64,000 nucleotides of DNA, from contig JBEKBD010000001.1 in the NCBI GenBank assembly GCA_050015575.1, positions 1 to 64,000 on the forward strand, given 5' to 3'. Shown piece by piece: positions 19,493 to 29,279 of the stretch (the stretch's first letter is position 1; the number at the start of each line of letters is the position of its first letter). The position numbers were made by a program, and so were the translations under genes. The DNA is from Roseiarcus sp050015575 (lineage in GTDB: Bacteria > Pseudomonadota > Alphaproteobacteria > Rhizobiales > Beijerinckiaceae). The notes beneath the pieces are model-generated. The model was not told the DNA's origin. It did no database searches and saw only the letters and a program-made list of their open reading frames with translations.

Positions 19493-20518
19493 TTATCCCC
19501 CGGTCACGCTCATGTGGCGCGCGGTCGAAGCGTGGCTGCCGGCGCGCTCGACGACGAAGTCGTGGCCCTTGGGCTTGCGCGCGATCGCCGCGCGGATCGT
19601 CGCCTCGAGCCCGTCGTCGGCCTCGGAACGGCGCAGCGGCTCGCGCAGATCCGCGGCGTCCTCGTGGCCGAGACACAGATAGAGCCGGCCGGTGCAGGTG
19701 ACGCGCACGCGGTTGCAGCTTTCGCAGAAATTATGGGTCAGCGGCGTGATGAAGCCGAGCCGTCCGCCGGTTTCCTTGACGTCGAAATAGCGCGCCGGCC
19801 CGCCGCTGGAATAGGGCGAGGGCGTCAACGTGAAGCGCTCTTCCAGGGCGGCGCGCAGTTCGGTCAGCGGCAGGAATTGATCGAAGCGCTCGCTCGCCAC
19901 CGCGCCGAGCGGCATGACCTCGATGAAGGTCAGATCGAAGCCGCGCTCGTGCGCCCAAGCGACCAACGCGGGCGCCTCCTCGTCGTTGAAGCCCTTGAGC
20001 GCGACGGCGTTGAGCTTGACCTTGAGGTCCGCCGCGCGCGCCGCCTCGATTCCCGCCATCACCTTGTCGAAATCGCCCCAGCGGGTGACGGCGCGGTATT
20101 TCGCGGGGTCGCGCGTGTCGAGCGAAACGTTGACGCGCTCGACGCCGCAATCGGCGAGCTCGGCGGCGTAGCTCGCGAGCTGCGAGCCGTTGGTGGTCAG
20201 CGTCAGCTCTTCCAGCCCGCCGGCGGCGAGATGGCGCGAAAGCGCGCGGAAGAGGGTCATGACGCCGCGCCGCGTCAGCGGCTCGCCGCCGGTGACCCGC
20301 AATTTCCGCGTTCCCAGCCGCACGAAGGCCGAGCACAACCGATCGAGTTCCTCGAGCGAAAGCACGTCGCGCTTGGGCAGGAAGTTCATGTCCTCGGACA
20401 TGCAATAGACGCAGCGGAGATCGCAGCGGTCGGTGACGGAGACCCGCACGTAGCTCACCCGCCGGCCGAACGGGTCGACGAGCGCGGGCGGAGCGGGCGC
20501 GAGAGCGGGCGAGAACAT
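19493..20518 (-). CDS. moaA: GTP 3',8-cyclase MoaA
   Basis: Radical-SAM enzyme that starts molybdenum cofactor synthesis from GTP. Of 341 residues, the N-terminal cluster motif is C32-DLR-C36-VY-C39, the second cluster is bound by CESCNRVRVTCTGRLYLC near residue 260, and the protein ends in the conserved Gly-Gly. MoaC and other moa genes are not in the window. Confidence 0.97.
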   Translation of the reverse strand: MFSPALAPAPPALVDPFGRRVSYVRVSVTDRCDLRCVYCMSEDMNFLPKRDVLSLEELDRLCSAFVRLGTRKLRVTGGEPLTRRGVMTLFRALSRHLAAGGLEELTLTTNGSQLASYAAELADCGVERVNVSLDTRDPAKYRAVTRWGDFDKVMAGIEAARAADLKVKLNAVALKGFNDEEAPALVAWAHERGFDLTFIEVMPLGAVASERFDQFLPLTELRAALEERFTLTPSPYSSGGPARYFDVKETGGRLGFITPLTHNFCESCNRVRVTCTGRLYLCLGHEDAADLREPLRRSEADDGLEATIRAAIARKPKGHDFVVERAGSHASTARHMSVTGG

Positions 20519-20587
20519 CCGCCCTAGATAGGTCAGACGGAACGCGAAGTTAAGGCGGTCGGCCGCAAAAGTCGTCCTATCGCCTTC

Positions 20588-21478
20588 TTATTGCAGCAGC
20601 ATCGCACGCGGCGGCGACATTTTTCCGAACAGCGCGTCGCGGATCGCGATCAGGTTGCCTCGCAGCCGGCCGCGGCGGTCGATGAAGGGCTCCGGCTGTA
20701 AGGACTTCCAAAGGTTCATGACGACGTTCCCCGCCGCCATCTTGAGCCCGAAGCCGGGGCGAAGCGTCCCCTTGCGCACGAGATAGATCACGTTGGCGAC
20801 TTGGGCGTAGCCGAGCTTGACGCCGGAGGTCTTGCCCGACTTCGCGCCGAGGTGCACGCCCCACAGCGCGCGCGCCCGGACGCGGTGCCATTTCGGCGCG
20901 AGCCGGGCGCCGAAATCCTGGTCTTCCTGCCAAGCGTAACCGGGAAGATTCTCGTCGAAGCGAAGGCCGGAGATCGCCGCGAAGCGAAAGCCCATGTTGC
21001 AGCCGTAAGGCGATACGCCCTCTTCGGCGCCGTCGCCCTCGTTCCGCGCCGCGTCGCGTTCCTCGACCATCTTAGCCGCCGCCGCGAGCTCGATGCCGGG
21101 GCCGCGAATGCCGTCGGCCAGCACCTCGCCGGTGACGGCGCCCACGTCCGGGCGACGATCCAGCATCGCCGCGAAGCGCTCGATCCAAAACCGCGACGGA
21201 ACGAAGTCGTCGTCGAAGAAGACGATCGCGCCGAAGCGGTCGCCCGCGAGGTCGAGGCCGTCGTTGCGCTGCAACCCCGACCCCGTCCGTCCAAGATGGA
21301 AGGTCGCGCCAAGGTTCTCCCCCGGCCGCTCGGGAAAATCCTGCGGCGTCGCGCCGACGACGAAAACATGGTCCGGTTTGCGCGTCTGCGCGGCGAGCCT
21401 GCCGAGCAGCGACTCGACGATCTTCGGACGTCCGCAGCTGGCGACGATCACGGCGACGCTGGGCTGGGCAGAAAGCAT
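20588..21478 (-). CDS. Family 2 glycosyltransferase
   Basis: A 296-residue GT-A fold protein: VAVIVASCGRPKIVESLLGRLAAQ at the start, a nucleotide-binding VFFDDDFVPS (DXD-like) near residue 88, and YAWQEDQDFGARLAPKW, which fits the acceptor-side ED motif of inverting GT2 enzymes. No signal peptide or membrane helix. It probably adds a sugar to a surface polysaccharide or lipid, but donor and acceptor are unknown and no polysaccharide cluster is adjacent. Confidence 0.85.
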   Translation of the reverse strand: MLSAQPSVAVIVASCGRPKIVESLLGRLAAQTRKPDHVFVVGATPQDFPERPGENLGATFHLGRTGSGLQRNDGLDLAGDRFGAIVFFDDDFVPSRFWIERFAAMLDRRPDVGAVTGEVLADGIRGPGIELAAAAKMVEERDAARNEGDGAEEGVSPYGCNMGFRFAAISGLRFDENLPGYAWQEDQDFGARLAPKWHRVRARALWGVHLGAKSGKTSGVKLGYAQVANVIYLVRKGTLRPGFGLKMAAGNVVMNLWKSLQPEPFIDRRGRLRGNLIAIRDALFGKMSPPRAMLLQ

Positions 21479-21675
21479 CCATCCCTCCTGCCGCGAGGAG
21501 GTACAGGACTCGCCTCGCCGGAGGCAAATTGATTTTTCCGGTATGATTTACAAGCAACCCCTCGGGAAAAGCTCTGCGGCTCGCGCGAGAGCGATCGCCG
21601 TTGAGGCGCGCCGCGGCCGATCGACGGCGCGCGCAGCGAGCCGCGCGGGACGCGCCCGGCGCGGCTCGATCGCCG

Positions 21676-22257
21676 TCACCGCAGGACGACGACCCGGGCG
21701 CCGACGCTGGCGCGCCCGTAGAGATCGACGACGTCGTCGTTGGTCATGCGGATGCAGCCCGAGGAGACGGCCTGGCCGATGGTGTCGGGCTCGTTGGAGC
21801 CGTGGATGCGGTAGAGCGTCCCCGCGATGTACAACGCGCGAGCGCCGAGCGGGTTGTCGATGCCGCCTTCCATGTGACGCGGCAGGTCGGGGCGGCGGAG
21901 CAGCATTTGCGCCGGCGGCGTCCAGTCCGGCCATTCGCGCTTGTTGGCGACGTAAGAGGCGCCCGCCCAGGTGAAGCCGGGCCGGCCGACGCCGACGCCG
22001 TAGCGGAGCGCCTGCCCGCCCGGCAGGACGAAATAAAGCCGGCGCTCGCTGGTGGAGACGACGATCGTCCCCGGCGCGTAAGGGCCATTATAGGCGACGG
22101 TTTCGCGTGGGATCGGGGAAACGAGCGGACGCTCGTCGCCGCCGCCCATCGCGGGGAACCGGGAGGCGTAAGTGGTCGGCATAGCCAAAGCGGCCGACGC
22201 GGACGAAAGGATGAAGCCGGCGATCAGGCCAGCCCCGAGAAGCGCGATGCGTCGCAT
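21676..22257 (-). CDS. YkuD-type L,D-transpeptidase
   Basis: Periplasmic peptidoglycan cross-linking enzyme of 193 residues. It has a signal peptide (MRRIALLGAGLIAGF then ASAALA) and a YkuD domain ending in the catalytic motif HGSNEPDTIGQAVSSGCIRM, with His and Cys present, followed by the conserved NDDVVDLY. ATG at 22257 has AAGGGA 8 bases upstream. The longer frame to 22566 would run through the tRNA gene and is not real. Confidence 0.92.
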   Translation of the reverse strand: MRRIALLGAGLIAGFILSSASAALAMPTTYASRFPAMGGGDERPLVSPIPRETVAYNGPYAPGTIVVSTSERRLYFVLPGGQALRYGVGVGRPGFTWAGASYVANKREWPDWTPPAQMLLRRPDLPRHMEGGIDNPLGARALYIAGTLYRIHGSNEPDTIGQAVSSGCIRMTNDDVVDLYGRASVGARVVVLR

Positions 22258-22448
22258 GCGAAAATCCCTTGGTTCTCGAACGGCGCGCCCTCCCGCCCGT
22301 CCGAATCGACCGGCCGGCCTGTCGCGCAAGAATGGAATTAATCGAGGAAAGGGGGCGCTCGCGCAACCGTCTCGGGCGCTTCTCGGCGGCGAAAAATGCG
22401 GATTGGGCCAAGGCGTGGCGGCGGCGCCACAGTGGCGGAGCGGGGCCA

Positions 22449-22523
22449 TGGTGGGCGATACAGGGATCGAACCTGTGGCCTTCCCCGTGTGAAGGGGACG
22501 CTCTACCGCTGAGCTAATCGCCC
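22449..22523 (-). tRNA. tRNA-Val (CAC)
   Basis: 75-nt tRNA with encoded CCA. The minus-strand sequence starts GGGCGATTAGCTCAGCGG and ends TATCGCCCACCA; acceptor arms pair over 7 bp, the T arm has GGTTCGATCCC, and the anticodon stem TCCCC/GGGGA encloses the loop TTCACAC with anticodon CAC, reading GTG. Confidence 0.96.
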
Positions 22524-22642
22524 GCGCCGCCGCGGAAGTTTCGTTTAAGGCGGAGGCGAACGGCAAGTCAAGGCGATGGCGGTCTCGCGCGCGGCGACGA
22601 CGACGCGGGCGGTCAGCCGTAACGGCGGCGATGTCGCGCGGC

Positions 22643-23866
22643 TCAAGCGCCGGGGAACTTTTGCGGCGCCGGGCTGACGACGCTCGCCGCGCCGGCGCTG
22701 ATCTGCATCACCACCAGGCCGCGATCGTTGGGGCCGTCGGCGCGGAAGCGGAACAAGCCGTCGACGCCGTTGAACCCCGAGGCGTTGGTGAGGACGCCTT
22801 GCGAGTACCGTTGCGCGCCCTGCGTGCGCGCCAGCGCCGCGACGAGCGACACCGCGTCGTCGGCGAGCGAGGCCAGCCGCAGCGGATCGAGGGCGAATTT
22901 GGCCTTGTAGCGCTGAGCGAAGCTGGCGAACCCGGTGTTGTCCGGCGCGGCGAACCAGGCGCCTTGCAGCGCCGGCAGCCTCAAGACGCGCGGGTCGTTC
23001 CAGACGCCGGTGCCGAGAACTTGCGTCTTGACGCCGCTCGCCGTCAGCGCCGCGGCGACCGGGCCCATGCCGTCGGCCTGCTCGGGGATGAACAGCGCGT
23101 CGATCTGCGTCGCCACGCCGGCGATCTCCTGAACGGCGTTTTGGGGCTGACCCGGCGTATAACGCGCGACGGTGACGATGCGCGCGCCGTCGCGCGCCGC
23201 CGCCTGTTGGAATTCGCTGACGGCGACATTGGCGTAGTCGCTCTCGGGCGCGAGCACGGCGAAGGATTTCTTGCCGCGCGAGACCGCGAAATCCGCGATT
23301 CGGTCGGCGTAGGATTCGATCAGGAACGACAGCAGGTAGACGCCGGGCGAAGCGGCGCCCTCGTCGGTCGAAAACGCGATGACGGGACGTCCCGCGACCT
23401 TGGCTAGGCGTCCGACTTCGCGCACTTCGGGCGCCAGCAATGGCCCGAGTATGATTTCTGCGCCCGCGCCGAGCTCGGACTGCGCCGCCTGCGCGGCGCC
23501 GTCCACCGTCCCATGATCGTCGACGATCATCAGCGTGATGTCGCCCATGCCCGATTCCTCGAGCGCGAGCTGGGCCGCGTTGCGCAGCGAGGCGCCCACG
23601 ACGCTCGGGCCGCCGTTCTGCGTCAACGGCAGGATCAGGCCGACCCGCACTGGACCCGTGCCCAGGACGTCGCCGACCGGACCCGCGGCGAGCGGTTGCG
23701 ACTGGACCTGCGGCGTCGGCGCCGCGCCCATTTCGGGCCCCGGCGAGCCGAGATCGCTGGGGCCGCAACCGGCGAGCGCCAGCGCGAGGCCCGCCGCGAC
23801 CGCTCGAACCCCTTGTCGAGCGAATCCGCGACTTGCGAGCGTCAAAGAGGCGCTTGTCGGCATCAC
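22643..23866 (-). CDS. LppC-like lipoprotein (penicillin-binding protein activator)
   Basis: Outer-membrane or periplasmic lipoprotein of about 407 residues. The N terminus has a lipobox (ALALAGC), then a periplasmic binding fold starting VRVGLILPLTQNGGPSVVGASLRNAAQLAL, as in LppC/LpoA and the amino-acid-binding ABC family. It lies divergent from rsmI-yraN-gshB, the conserved neighbourhood of lppC/lpoA. By that context it may activate a penicillin-binding protein, though alphaproteobacterial members are little studied. Two ATGs in a row open the frame; either may be used. Confidence 0.85.
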   Translation of the reverse strand: MMPTSASLTLASRGFARQGVRAVAAGLALALAGCGPSDLGSPGPEMGAAPTPQVQSQPLAAGPVGDVLGTGPVRVGLILPLTQNGGPSVVGASLRNAAQLALEESGMGDITLMIVDDHGTVDGAAQAAQSELGAGAEIILGPLLAPEVREVGRLAKVAGRPVIAFSTDEGAASPGVYLLSFLIESYADRIADFAVSRGKKSFAVLAPESDYANVAVSEFQQAAARDGARIVTVARYTPGQPQNAVQEIAGVATQIDALFIPEQADGMGPVAAALTASGVKTQVLGTGVWNDPRVLRLPALQGAWFAAPDNTGFASFAQRYKAKFALDPLRLASLADDAVSLVAALARTQGAQRYSQGVLTNASGFNGVDGLFRFRADGPNDRGLVVMQISAGAASVVSPAPQKFPGA

Positions 23867-24087
23867 GACTTCCTACCGCGCGCGAAGGCAAAAAGCGAAT
23901 CGCCTCGTGCCCGACGTCACCTTACGCGATGCGCGCCGGCGACGTCTCACCTAGCGCCGATCGTCCTCAACTTTGGCGGCAATTGTGGCTTTTTCATTCT
24001 CTGGTGTTAAGGCTCCGGTGTTAGGGAAACGGCGGCGTCGGCGCCCGGGGGGCGCGGACGACCGCCTCCTTGGGGACCGGGGCGAAG

Positions 24088-25020
24088 ATGGCGACGCGCC
24101 GCCTGGATCAAACGAAGACGCCGCCGAGCCCGCCCCGCTCGCGCGGCTTCACGGCGTTCGGCGAGCGCGTCGAGGCCGCGCCGATCTCGCCGGGCCTCTA
24201 TGTCGTGGCGACGCCGATCGGCAATCTCGCCGACGTCACGCTCAGGGCGCTGGCGACGCTGGCGGCGGCCGACGCGATCCTGGCGGAGGACACCCGCGTC
24301 TCGCGCCGTCTCTTGCAGCGTTACGAGATCTCCACGCCGCTCGTCGCCTATCACGAGCACAACGCGGCGAAGGTCCGGCCGCGCCTCATCGCGCGCCTCG
24401 CCGAAGGCGAAGCGCTGGCGTTGATTTCCGACGCCGGCACGCCGCTGATCTCCGATCCCGGCTACAAATTGGCGGCGGAGGCCGTCGCGGCGGGCGTCGC
24501 GTTGACCAGCGCGCCCGGCCCTTCGGCGGCCCTGGCCGCGCTGACCAGCGCGGCGCTGCCGACCGACCGATTCTTCTTCGAGGGTTTCCTGCCGCCCAAG
24601 GGCGCGGCGCGGCGTGAACGCATCAACGCCCTGGCGGAGATTCCGGCGACGTTGCTGTTCTACGAGGCGCCGAGCCGCCTCGCCGCCTCGCTCGCGGACC
24701 TCGCGGCCGAACTCGGGCCGCGGCCCGCGGCGGTCGCTCGCGAACTCACCAAGCTCCACGAAGAAACACGCCGGGGAACCCTCGCGGAACTGGCCGCCCA
24801 TTACGCGGCCGAGGGGCCGCCCAAGGGCGAGATCGTCGTCGTCGTCGGCCCGCCGCAGGCGGCGCCCCGGCTCGACGAGGACGCGCTCGACGCCGAGATC
24901 GTCGAGGCGCTCGGCGCGCTGTCGGTCAAGGACGCGGCCGCCGCGGTCGCCGCGCGAATCGGCCTGCCGCGCCGCAAAGTCTACGCGCGCGCGCTGCTGC
25001 TCGCCGGCGCGCGGCGCTGA
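24088..25020 (+). CDS. rsmI: 16S rRNA (cytidine-1402 2'-O)-methyltransferase
   Basis: Tetrapyrrole-methylase-fold enzyme that 2'-O-methylates C1402 of 16S rRNA. Of 310 residues, key motifs are GLYVVATPIGNLADVTLRAL, AEDTRVSRRLLQRY, the SAM-pocket LISDAGTPLISDPGYKL, FFFEGFLPPKG and VARELTKLHEE. I start at the ATG 24088 with GGGGCGAAG before it; a TTG at 24070 is possible. First gene of the rsmI-yraN-gshB-glnD group. Confidence 0.95.
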   Translation: MATRRLDQTKTPPSPPRSRGFTAFGERVEAAPISPGLYVVATPIGNLADVTLRALATLAAADAILAEDTRVSRRLLQRYEISTPLVAYHEHNAAKVRPRLIARLAEGEALALISDAGTPLISDPGYKLAAEAVAAGVALTSAPGPSAALAALTSAALPTDRFFFEGFLPPKGAARRERINALAEIPATLLFYEAPSRLAASLADLAAELGPRPAAVARELTKLHEETRRGTLAELAAHYAAEGPPKGEIVVVVGPPQAAPRLDEDALDAEIVEALGALSVKDAAAAVAARIGLPRRKVYARALLLAGARR

Positions 25021-25400
25021 TGGGCGCGCGGCCGGCCGCGGCGCGGCGACGCGCCCATCTCTTCGGGCTGCGCGCCGAGCAAATCGCCGCGCTGCTGATG
25101 ACGTTGAAGGGTTATCGCGTGCTGGCGCGCCGCTTCGCCGTCTCTGGCGGCGAGATCGATCTCGTCGTCCAGCGCGGCCGGACGATCGCCTTCGTCGAGG
25201 TCAAGGCGCGCGACGATCTCGACGCCGCCGCGAGCGCGATTTCGGAGGCCAAGCGTCGGCGCATTTCCCGCGCCGCGCGGGTCTGGCTCGTCCGCAACCC
25301 CTGGGCGGCGGGCGCGATTTTGCGCGGCGACGCGGTGTTCGTCGCGCCGCGGCGGCTTCCCCGCCACCTCGGCGCGGCGTATAGGCTGGACGTCGACTGA
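25020..25400 (+). CDS. yraN: YraN/UPF0102 family protein
   Basis: A 126-residue protein of the UPF0102 family with a Holliday-junction-resolvase-like nuclease fold: EQIAALLMTLKGYRVLARRF, then GGEIDLVVQRGRTIAFVEVKARDD, where the Asp and E-x-K match the PD-(D/E)XK core. Its start codon shares one base with the rsmI stop, the usual coupling. Cellular role unproven. Confidence 0.93.
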   Translation: MGARPAAARRRAHLFGLRAEQIAALLMTLKGYRVLARRFAVSGGEIDLVVQRGRTIAFVEVKARDDLDAAASAISEAKRRRISRAARVWLVRNPWAAGAILRGDAVFVAPRRLPRHLGAAYRLDVD

Positions 25401-25421
25401 GAGAGAGAGAATTTTCGCGCC

Positions 25422-26402
25422 ATGCCTTTGACCGTCGCCGTGCAGATGGACCCGATCGAGCGCATCCGCATCGCCGGCGACTCGACCTTCGCGCTGTTGC
25501 TCGAGGCGCAGGCGCGCGGACATGCGCTGCTCCACTACACGCCCGACCGACTGTGTCTGGAGGGCGCCTCGCTCTTCGTCCAGGCCGAACCGCTGCGGGT
25601 CAAGGACGTCCAGGGCGAACATTTCGGCCTCGGCGGGGCGAAGCGCGTCGATCTCGCCGAGGTCGACGTCGTGCTGTTGCGTCAGGACCCGCCGTTCGAC
25701 CTCGCCTACATCGCGACGACCCACCTGCTCGAGCGCATCCATCCCCGCACGCTGGTGGTCAACGATCCTCGCGGGGTGCGCGACGCGCCCGAAAAGCTGT
25801 TCGTGATGGACTTTCCCGAGCTGATGCCGCCTACGCTGATCGCCCGCGATCGCGCGACGATCGAAGCGTTTCGCGCCCGACACGGCGAAGTGGTGATGAA
25901 GCCGCTCTACGGCGCCGGCGGCCAAGCGGTGTTCAAGGTCGCGCCCAGGGATTCCAATTTCGGGTCGCTGTTCGACCTCTTTTCCGTCACCTTCCGCGAA
26001 CCCTGGGTGATCCAGAAGTTCCTGCCGGCGGTCGCCGCCGGCGACAAGCGCATCGTCCTCGTCGACGGCGAGCCGCTCGGCGCGGTCAACCGCGTGCCGG
26101 TCGGCGACGACATCCGCTCCAACATGGTGCGCGGCGGCGCGGCGCGGGAAACGGAACTGACGCCGCGCGAGCGCGAGATTTGCGCGGCGATCGGGCCGGA
26201 GCTGAAGCGCCGCGGCCTCGTCTTCGTCGGCATCGACGTCATCGACGGGCTGCTGACCGAGATCAACGTGACTTCGCCGACCGGCATTCGAGCGATCCAG
26301 CGTTTCGGCGGCGCCGACATCGCCGCGGCGATCTGGGACGTGATCGAAGCCAAACGACGCGCCTTCGCCTCGCGCGCGGCCGATCGCGGCGCTGCCGGCT
26401 AA
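25422..26402 (+). CDS. gshB: Glutathione synthetase
   Basis: ATP-grasp ligase joining gamma-glutamylcysteine and glycine. The 326-residue sequence begins VAVQMDPIERIRIAGDSTFALLLEAQARGH and has the expected QDPPFDLAYI, YGAGGQAVFKV glycine-rich loop and C-terminal EINVTSPTGIRAIQRFGG. It supplies glutathione used by the GST and Grx proteins encoded elsewhere in the window. Start ATG 25422, about 20 bp after yraN. Confidence 0.97.
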   Translation: MPLTVAVQMDPIERIRIAGDSTFALLLEAQARGHALLHYTPDRLCLEGASLFVQAEPLRVKDVQGEHFGLGGAKRVDLAEVDVVLLRQDPPFDLAYIATTHLLERIHPRTLVVNDPRGVRDAPEKLFVMDFPELMPPTLIARDRATIEAFRARHGEVVMKPLYGAGGQAVFKVAPRDSNFGSLFDLFSVTFREPWVIQKFLPAVAAGDKRIVLVDGEPLGAVNRVPVGDDIRSNMVRGGAARETELTPREREICAAIGPELKRRGLVFVGIDVIDGLLTEINVTSPTGIRAIQRFGGADIAAAIWDVIEAKRRAFASRAADRGAAG

Positions 26403-26415
26403 GAGGGCAAGCGCC

Positions 26416-29184
26416 ATGGAAACGTCTTTCCCCGCCGCCCGGCCCGCGCGCCGGCCCCGCGCCGCCTCGCCGAAAGGCGGATTCGACCGCGCCGGCCTCG
26501 ACGAACGCCTCGAAGCGCTGCGCCGCGATCCGTCCTTGGACGACGCCGCGTTCCGCCGCGAAGCGGTCGCGCTGTTTGGCGAACGGCTGGAGCAGGGCCG
26601 CGCCGCCGCGCGCAACGCGCTCGCGGAGGGCGGCAAGGGACGCGCCTGCGCGGCGCGCCTCTCCGAATGCGAGGACAACCTGATCCGCGCGATCCACGAC
26701 TGGGCGGCGCGCTATGTCCATCCGGGCCTGCCGGCTTCGGCCCGGCCGACGATCGTGGCGGTGGGGGGCTACGGCCGCGGCATGCTGGCGCCCGGATCGG
26801 ACGTCGATCTGCTGTTCCTGTTGCCCGACGCCCCGACGCCGGAAACCCGCAAGATCATCGAGACGATTCTCTACGCGCTGTGGGACCTCAAGCAGAAGGT
26901 CGGCCACGCCACGCGCTCGATCGAGGAATGCCTGAAACTGGCGCGCGCGGACATGACGATCCGCACCACGCTGCTCGAAGCCCGCTTCGTCATCGGCGAC
27001 GAAGCGCTGTTCGATCGCCTGCGCGTTCGCTTCGACCGCGAAATCGTCGCCAAGACGGCGAGCGAATTCGTCGCCGCCAAGCTCGCCGAGCGCGACGCGC
27101 GGATCAAGCGCGCGGGCGAATCGCGCTATTTGGTCGAACCCAACGTCAAGGAGGGCAAGGGAGGCCTGCGCGATCTCAACACGCTTTTCTGGATCGCCAA
27201 ATACGTCTATCGCGTGCGCAGCGCCCATGAGCTGGTCGCCGCCGGCTTGTTCACGCAGCGCGAGCTGGCGCTGTTCTCGCGTTGCGAGGAGTTCCTGTGG
27301 GCGGTGCGCTGCCACCTGCATTTTGTCGCCGGGCGCGCCGAGGAACGCCTGAGCTTCGATCTGCAGCGCCCGATCGCCGAGCGGCTCGGCTACGCGGCGC
27401 GCGCCGGCCAGGCCGACGTCGAACGCTTCATGAAGCACTATTTTCTGGTCGCCAAGGACGTCGGCGATCTCACCGCGATCGTCTGCGCCGCGCTCGAGGA
27501 GCGCCACGCCAAGCCGACCCAGGCGCTCGATCGCTTCCTCGGGCGGTTGCGCCGCCGGCCGCGCGCGGTCGCCGACGCCGGCGATTTCAAGATCGAGCAC
27601 GACCGCATCGCCGTCATCCGCGACGACGCCTTCGAACGCGATCCGGTCAACCTCATCCGCCTCTATCGGGCGGCCGACCGGTCGAGCCTGGCGATCCATC
27701 CCGACGCGACGCGCCTGGTCACGCGTTCGCTCAAGCGCATCGACGCCAAGCTGCGCGCCAATCCGGAGGCCAACCGTCTGTTCCTGGAAATTCTGACCTC
27801 GCGCCGCTCGCCTGAAACCGCGCTCAGACGGATGAACGAAGCCGGCGTGCTCGGGCGCTTCATTCCCGACTTCGGCCGCGTCGTCGGCATGATGCAGTTC
27901 TCGATGTACCATCATTACACCGTCGACGAGCATCTCTTGCGCACCGTCGGCGTGCTCAGCCAGATCGAGGCGGGGACCCTCGAGGAGGATCAGCCGCTGG
28001 TCCGGGAAATGCTGCCCCAAATTCCCAATCGCACCGCGCTCTACGTCGCCGCTTTTCTGCACGACATCGCCAAGGGACGTCCCGAGGATCATTCGCTGGC
28101 CGGCGCCGAGGTCGCGCGCCGGCTTTGCCCGCGTCTGGGGCTTTCGCCGGCCGATTGCGAGCGCGTCGTCTGGCTCGTCCAATGGCACCTGGCGATGTCC
28201 AACATGGCTCAGGGGCGCGATCTGGTCGACCCTCGCACCGCCGAATCCCTGGCCGCGATCGTGCAGACTCTGGAGCGGATGCGGATGCTGCTGGCGCTGA
28301 CGGTCAGCGACATCTGCGCGGTCGGGCCGGGGGTGTGGAACGGCTGGAAGGGCCAGTTGCTGCGCACGCTGTTCTGGGAGACCGAAGTGGTGCTCGGCGG
28401 CGGGCACTCGGCGATCGACCGCAAGGCGCGCGTCGCGGCGGCTCAAGAGGCGCTGCGGCGCTCGCTCCCCGGCTGGTCCGACCCCGATTTCGACGCCTAC
28501 GCGCAGCGCCATTATCCCGCCTATTGGCTCAAGGTGGAGCTGGCGCGCCAGGTCGCGCACGCCCGGCTGTTCTACGCCATGGCCGCCGAGGTGCGCTCGC
28601 TGGCGACCGAGGTGGCGACCGACGCGCGCCGCGGCGTGACGGAGCTGACGATCGTCGCGCCCGACCACCCGCGTCTGCTCTCGATCGTCGCCGGCGCCTG
28701 CGCGGGCTCCGGCGGCAATATCGTCGACGCGCATATTTTCACCACCGCCGACGGGTTCGCCCTGGACACGTTTTTCGTCTCGCGCGCCTTCGATCGCGAC
28801 GAGGACGAACTGCGGCGCGGAGCGCGCATCGCTCACACCATCGAACAGGCCCTGCGCGGCGAAATCCGCGTCAGCGAAATCGTCTCCAAGCGCGCGCCCG
28901 AGCCCCGCGCGCGCGCCTTCGCCATTCCGCCCGAGGTGATGATCGACAACAGTCTTTCCAACCGTTACACCGTGCTCGAGGTCTCCGGGCTCGACCGACC
29001 GGGACTGCTCTACGAGCTGACTACGGCGCTGTCGAACCTCAATTTGAACATCGGCTCGGCGCACATCGTCACCTTCGGCGAGAAGGCGGTCGATTCGTTT
29101 TACGTCACCGATCTTACGGGAGCGAAAATCGCCTCGCCGTCGCGTCAGGCGGCGATCAAGCGGCGTCTGCTGGCGATCTTCTAG
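26416..29184 (+). CDS. glnD: PII uridylyltransferase / uridylyl-removing enzyme
   Basis: Bifunctional nitrogen sensor that uridylylates PII when glutamine is low and removes UMP when it is high. Its 922 residues show the nucleotidyltransferase motif GGYGRGMLAPGSDVDLLF near residue 115, the HD phosphohydrolase domain (HHYTVDEHLL about 498, FLHDIAKGRPEDHS about 547) and two C-terminal ACT domains (VTELTIVAPDHPRLL about 741; LEVSGLDRPGLLYELTTAL about 852) for glutamine sensing. Follows gshB by 13 bp. Intact. Confidence 0.97.
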   Translation: METSFPAARPARRPRAASPKGGFDRAGLDERLEALRRDPSLDDAAFRREAVALFGERLEQGRAAARNALAEGGKGRACAARLSECEDNLIRAIHDWAARYVHPGLPASARPTIVAVGGYGRGMLAPGSDVDLLFLLPDAPTPETRKIIETILYALWDLKQKVGHATRSIEECLKLARADMTIRTTLLEARFVIGDEALFDRLRVRFDREIVAKTASEFVAAKLAERDARIKRAGESRYLVEPNVKEGKGGLRDLNTLFWIAKYVYRVRSAHELVAAGLFTQRELALFSRCEEFLWAVRCHLHFVAGRAEERLSFDLQRPIAERLGYAARAGQADVERFMKHYFLVAKDVGDLTAIVCAALEERHAKPTQALDRFLGRLRRRPRAVADAGDFKIEHDRIAVIRDDAFERDPVNLIRLYRAADRSSLAIHPDATRLVTRSLKRIDAKLRANPEANRLFLEILTSRRSPETALRRMNEAGVLGRFIPDFGRVVGMMQFSMYHHYTVDEHLLRTVGVLSQIEAGTLEEDQPLVREMLPQIPNRTALYVAAFLHDIAKGRPEDHSLAGAEVARRLCPRLGLSPADCERVVWLVQWHLAMSNMAQGRDLVDPRTAESLAAIVQTLERMRMLLALTVSDICAVGPGVWNGWKGQLLRTLFWETEVVLGGGHSAIDRKARVAAAQEALRRSLPGWSDPDFDAYAQRHYPAYWLKVELARQVAHARLFYAMAAEVRSLATEVATDARRGVTELTIVAPDHPRLLSIVAGACAGSGGNIVDAHIFTTADGFALDTFFVSRAFDRDEDELRRGARIAHTIEQALRGEIRVSEIVSKRAPEPRARAFAIPPEVMIDNSLSNRYTVLEVSGLDRPGLLYELTTALSNLNLNIGSAHIVTFGEKAVDSFYVTDLTGAKIASPSRQAAIKRRLLAIF

Positions 29185-29279
29185 ACCGGACGCGGCGCGG
29201 CGCTCCCGGGCGGCGCGCGCTTGATTTTTGTCGCGCCAGCGATGATATCGGGCGCGACCGAATACGGGATTGTGACGAA

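Noticed and set aside
26263..29064. 933-codon minus-strand frame over glnD
   Set aside because: Antisense shadow of glnD with compositionally biased product.
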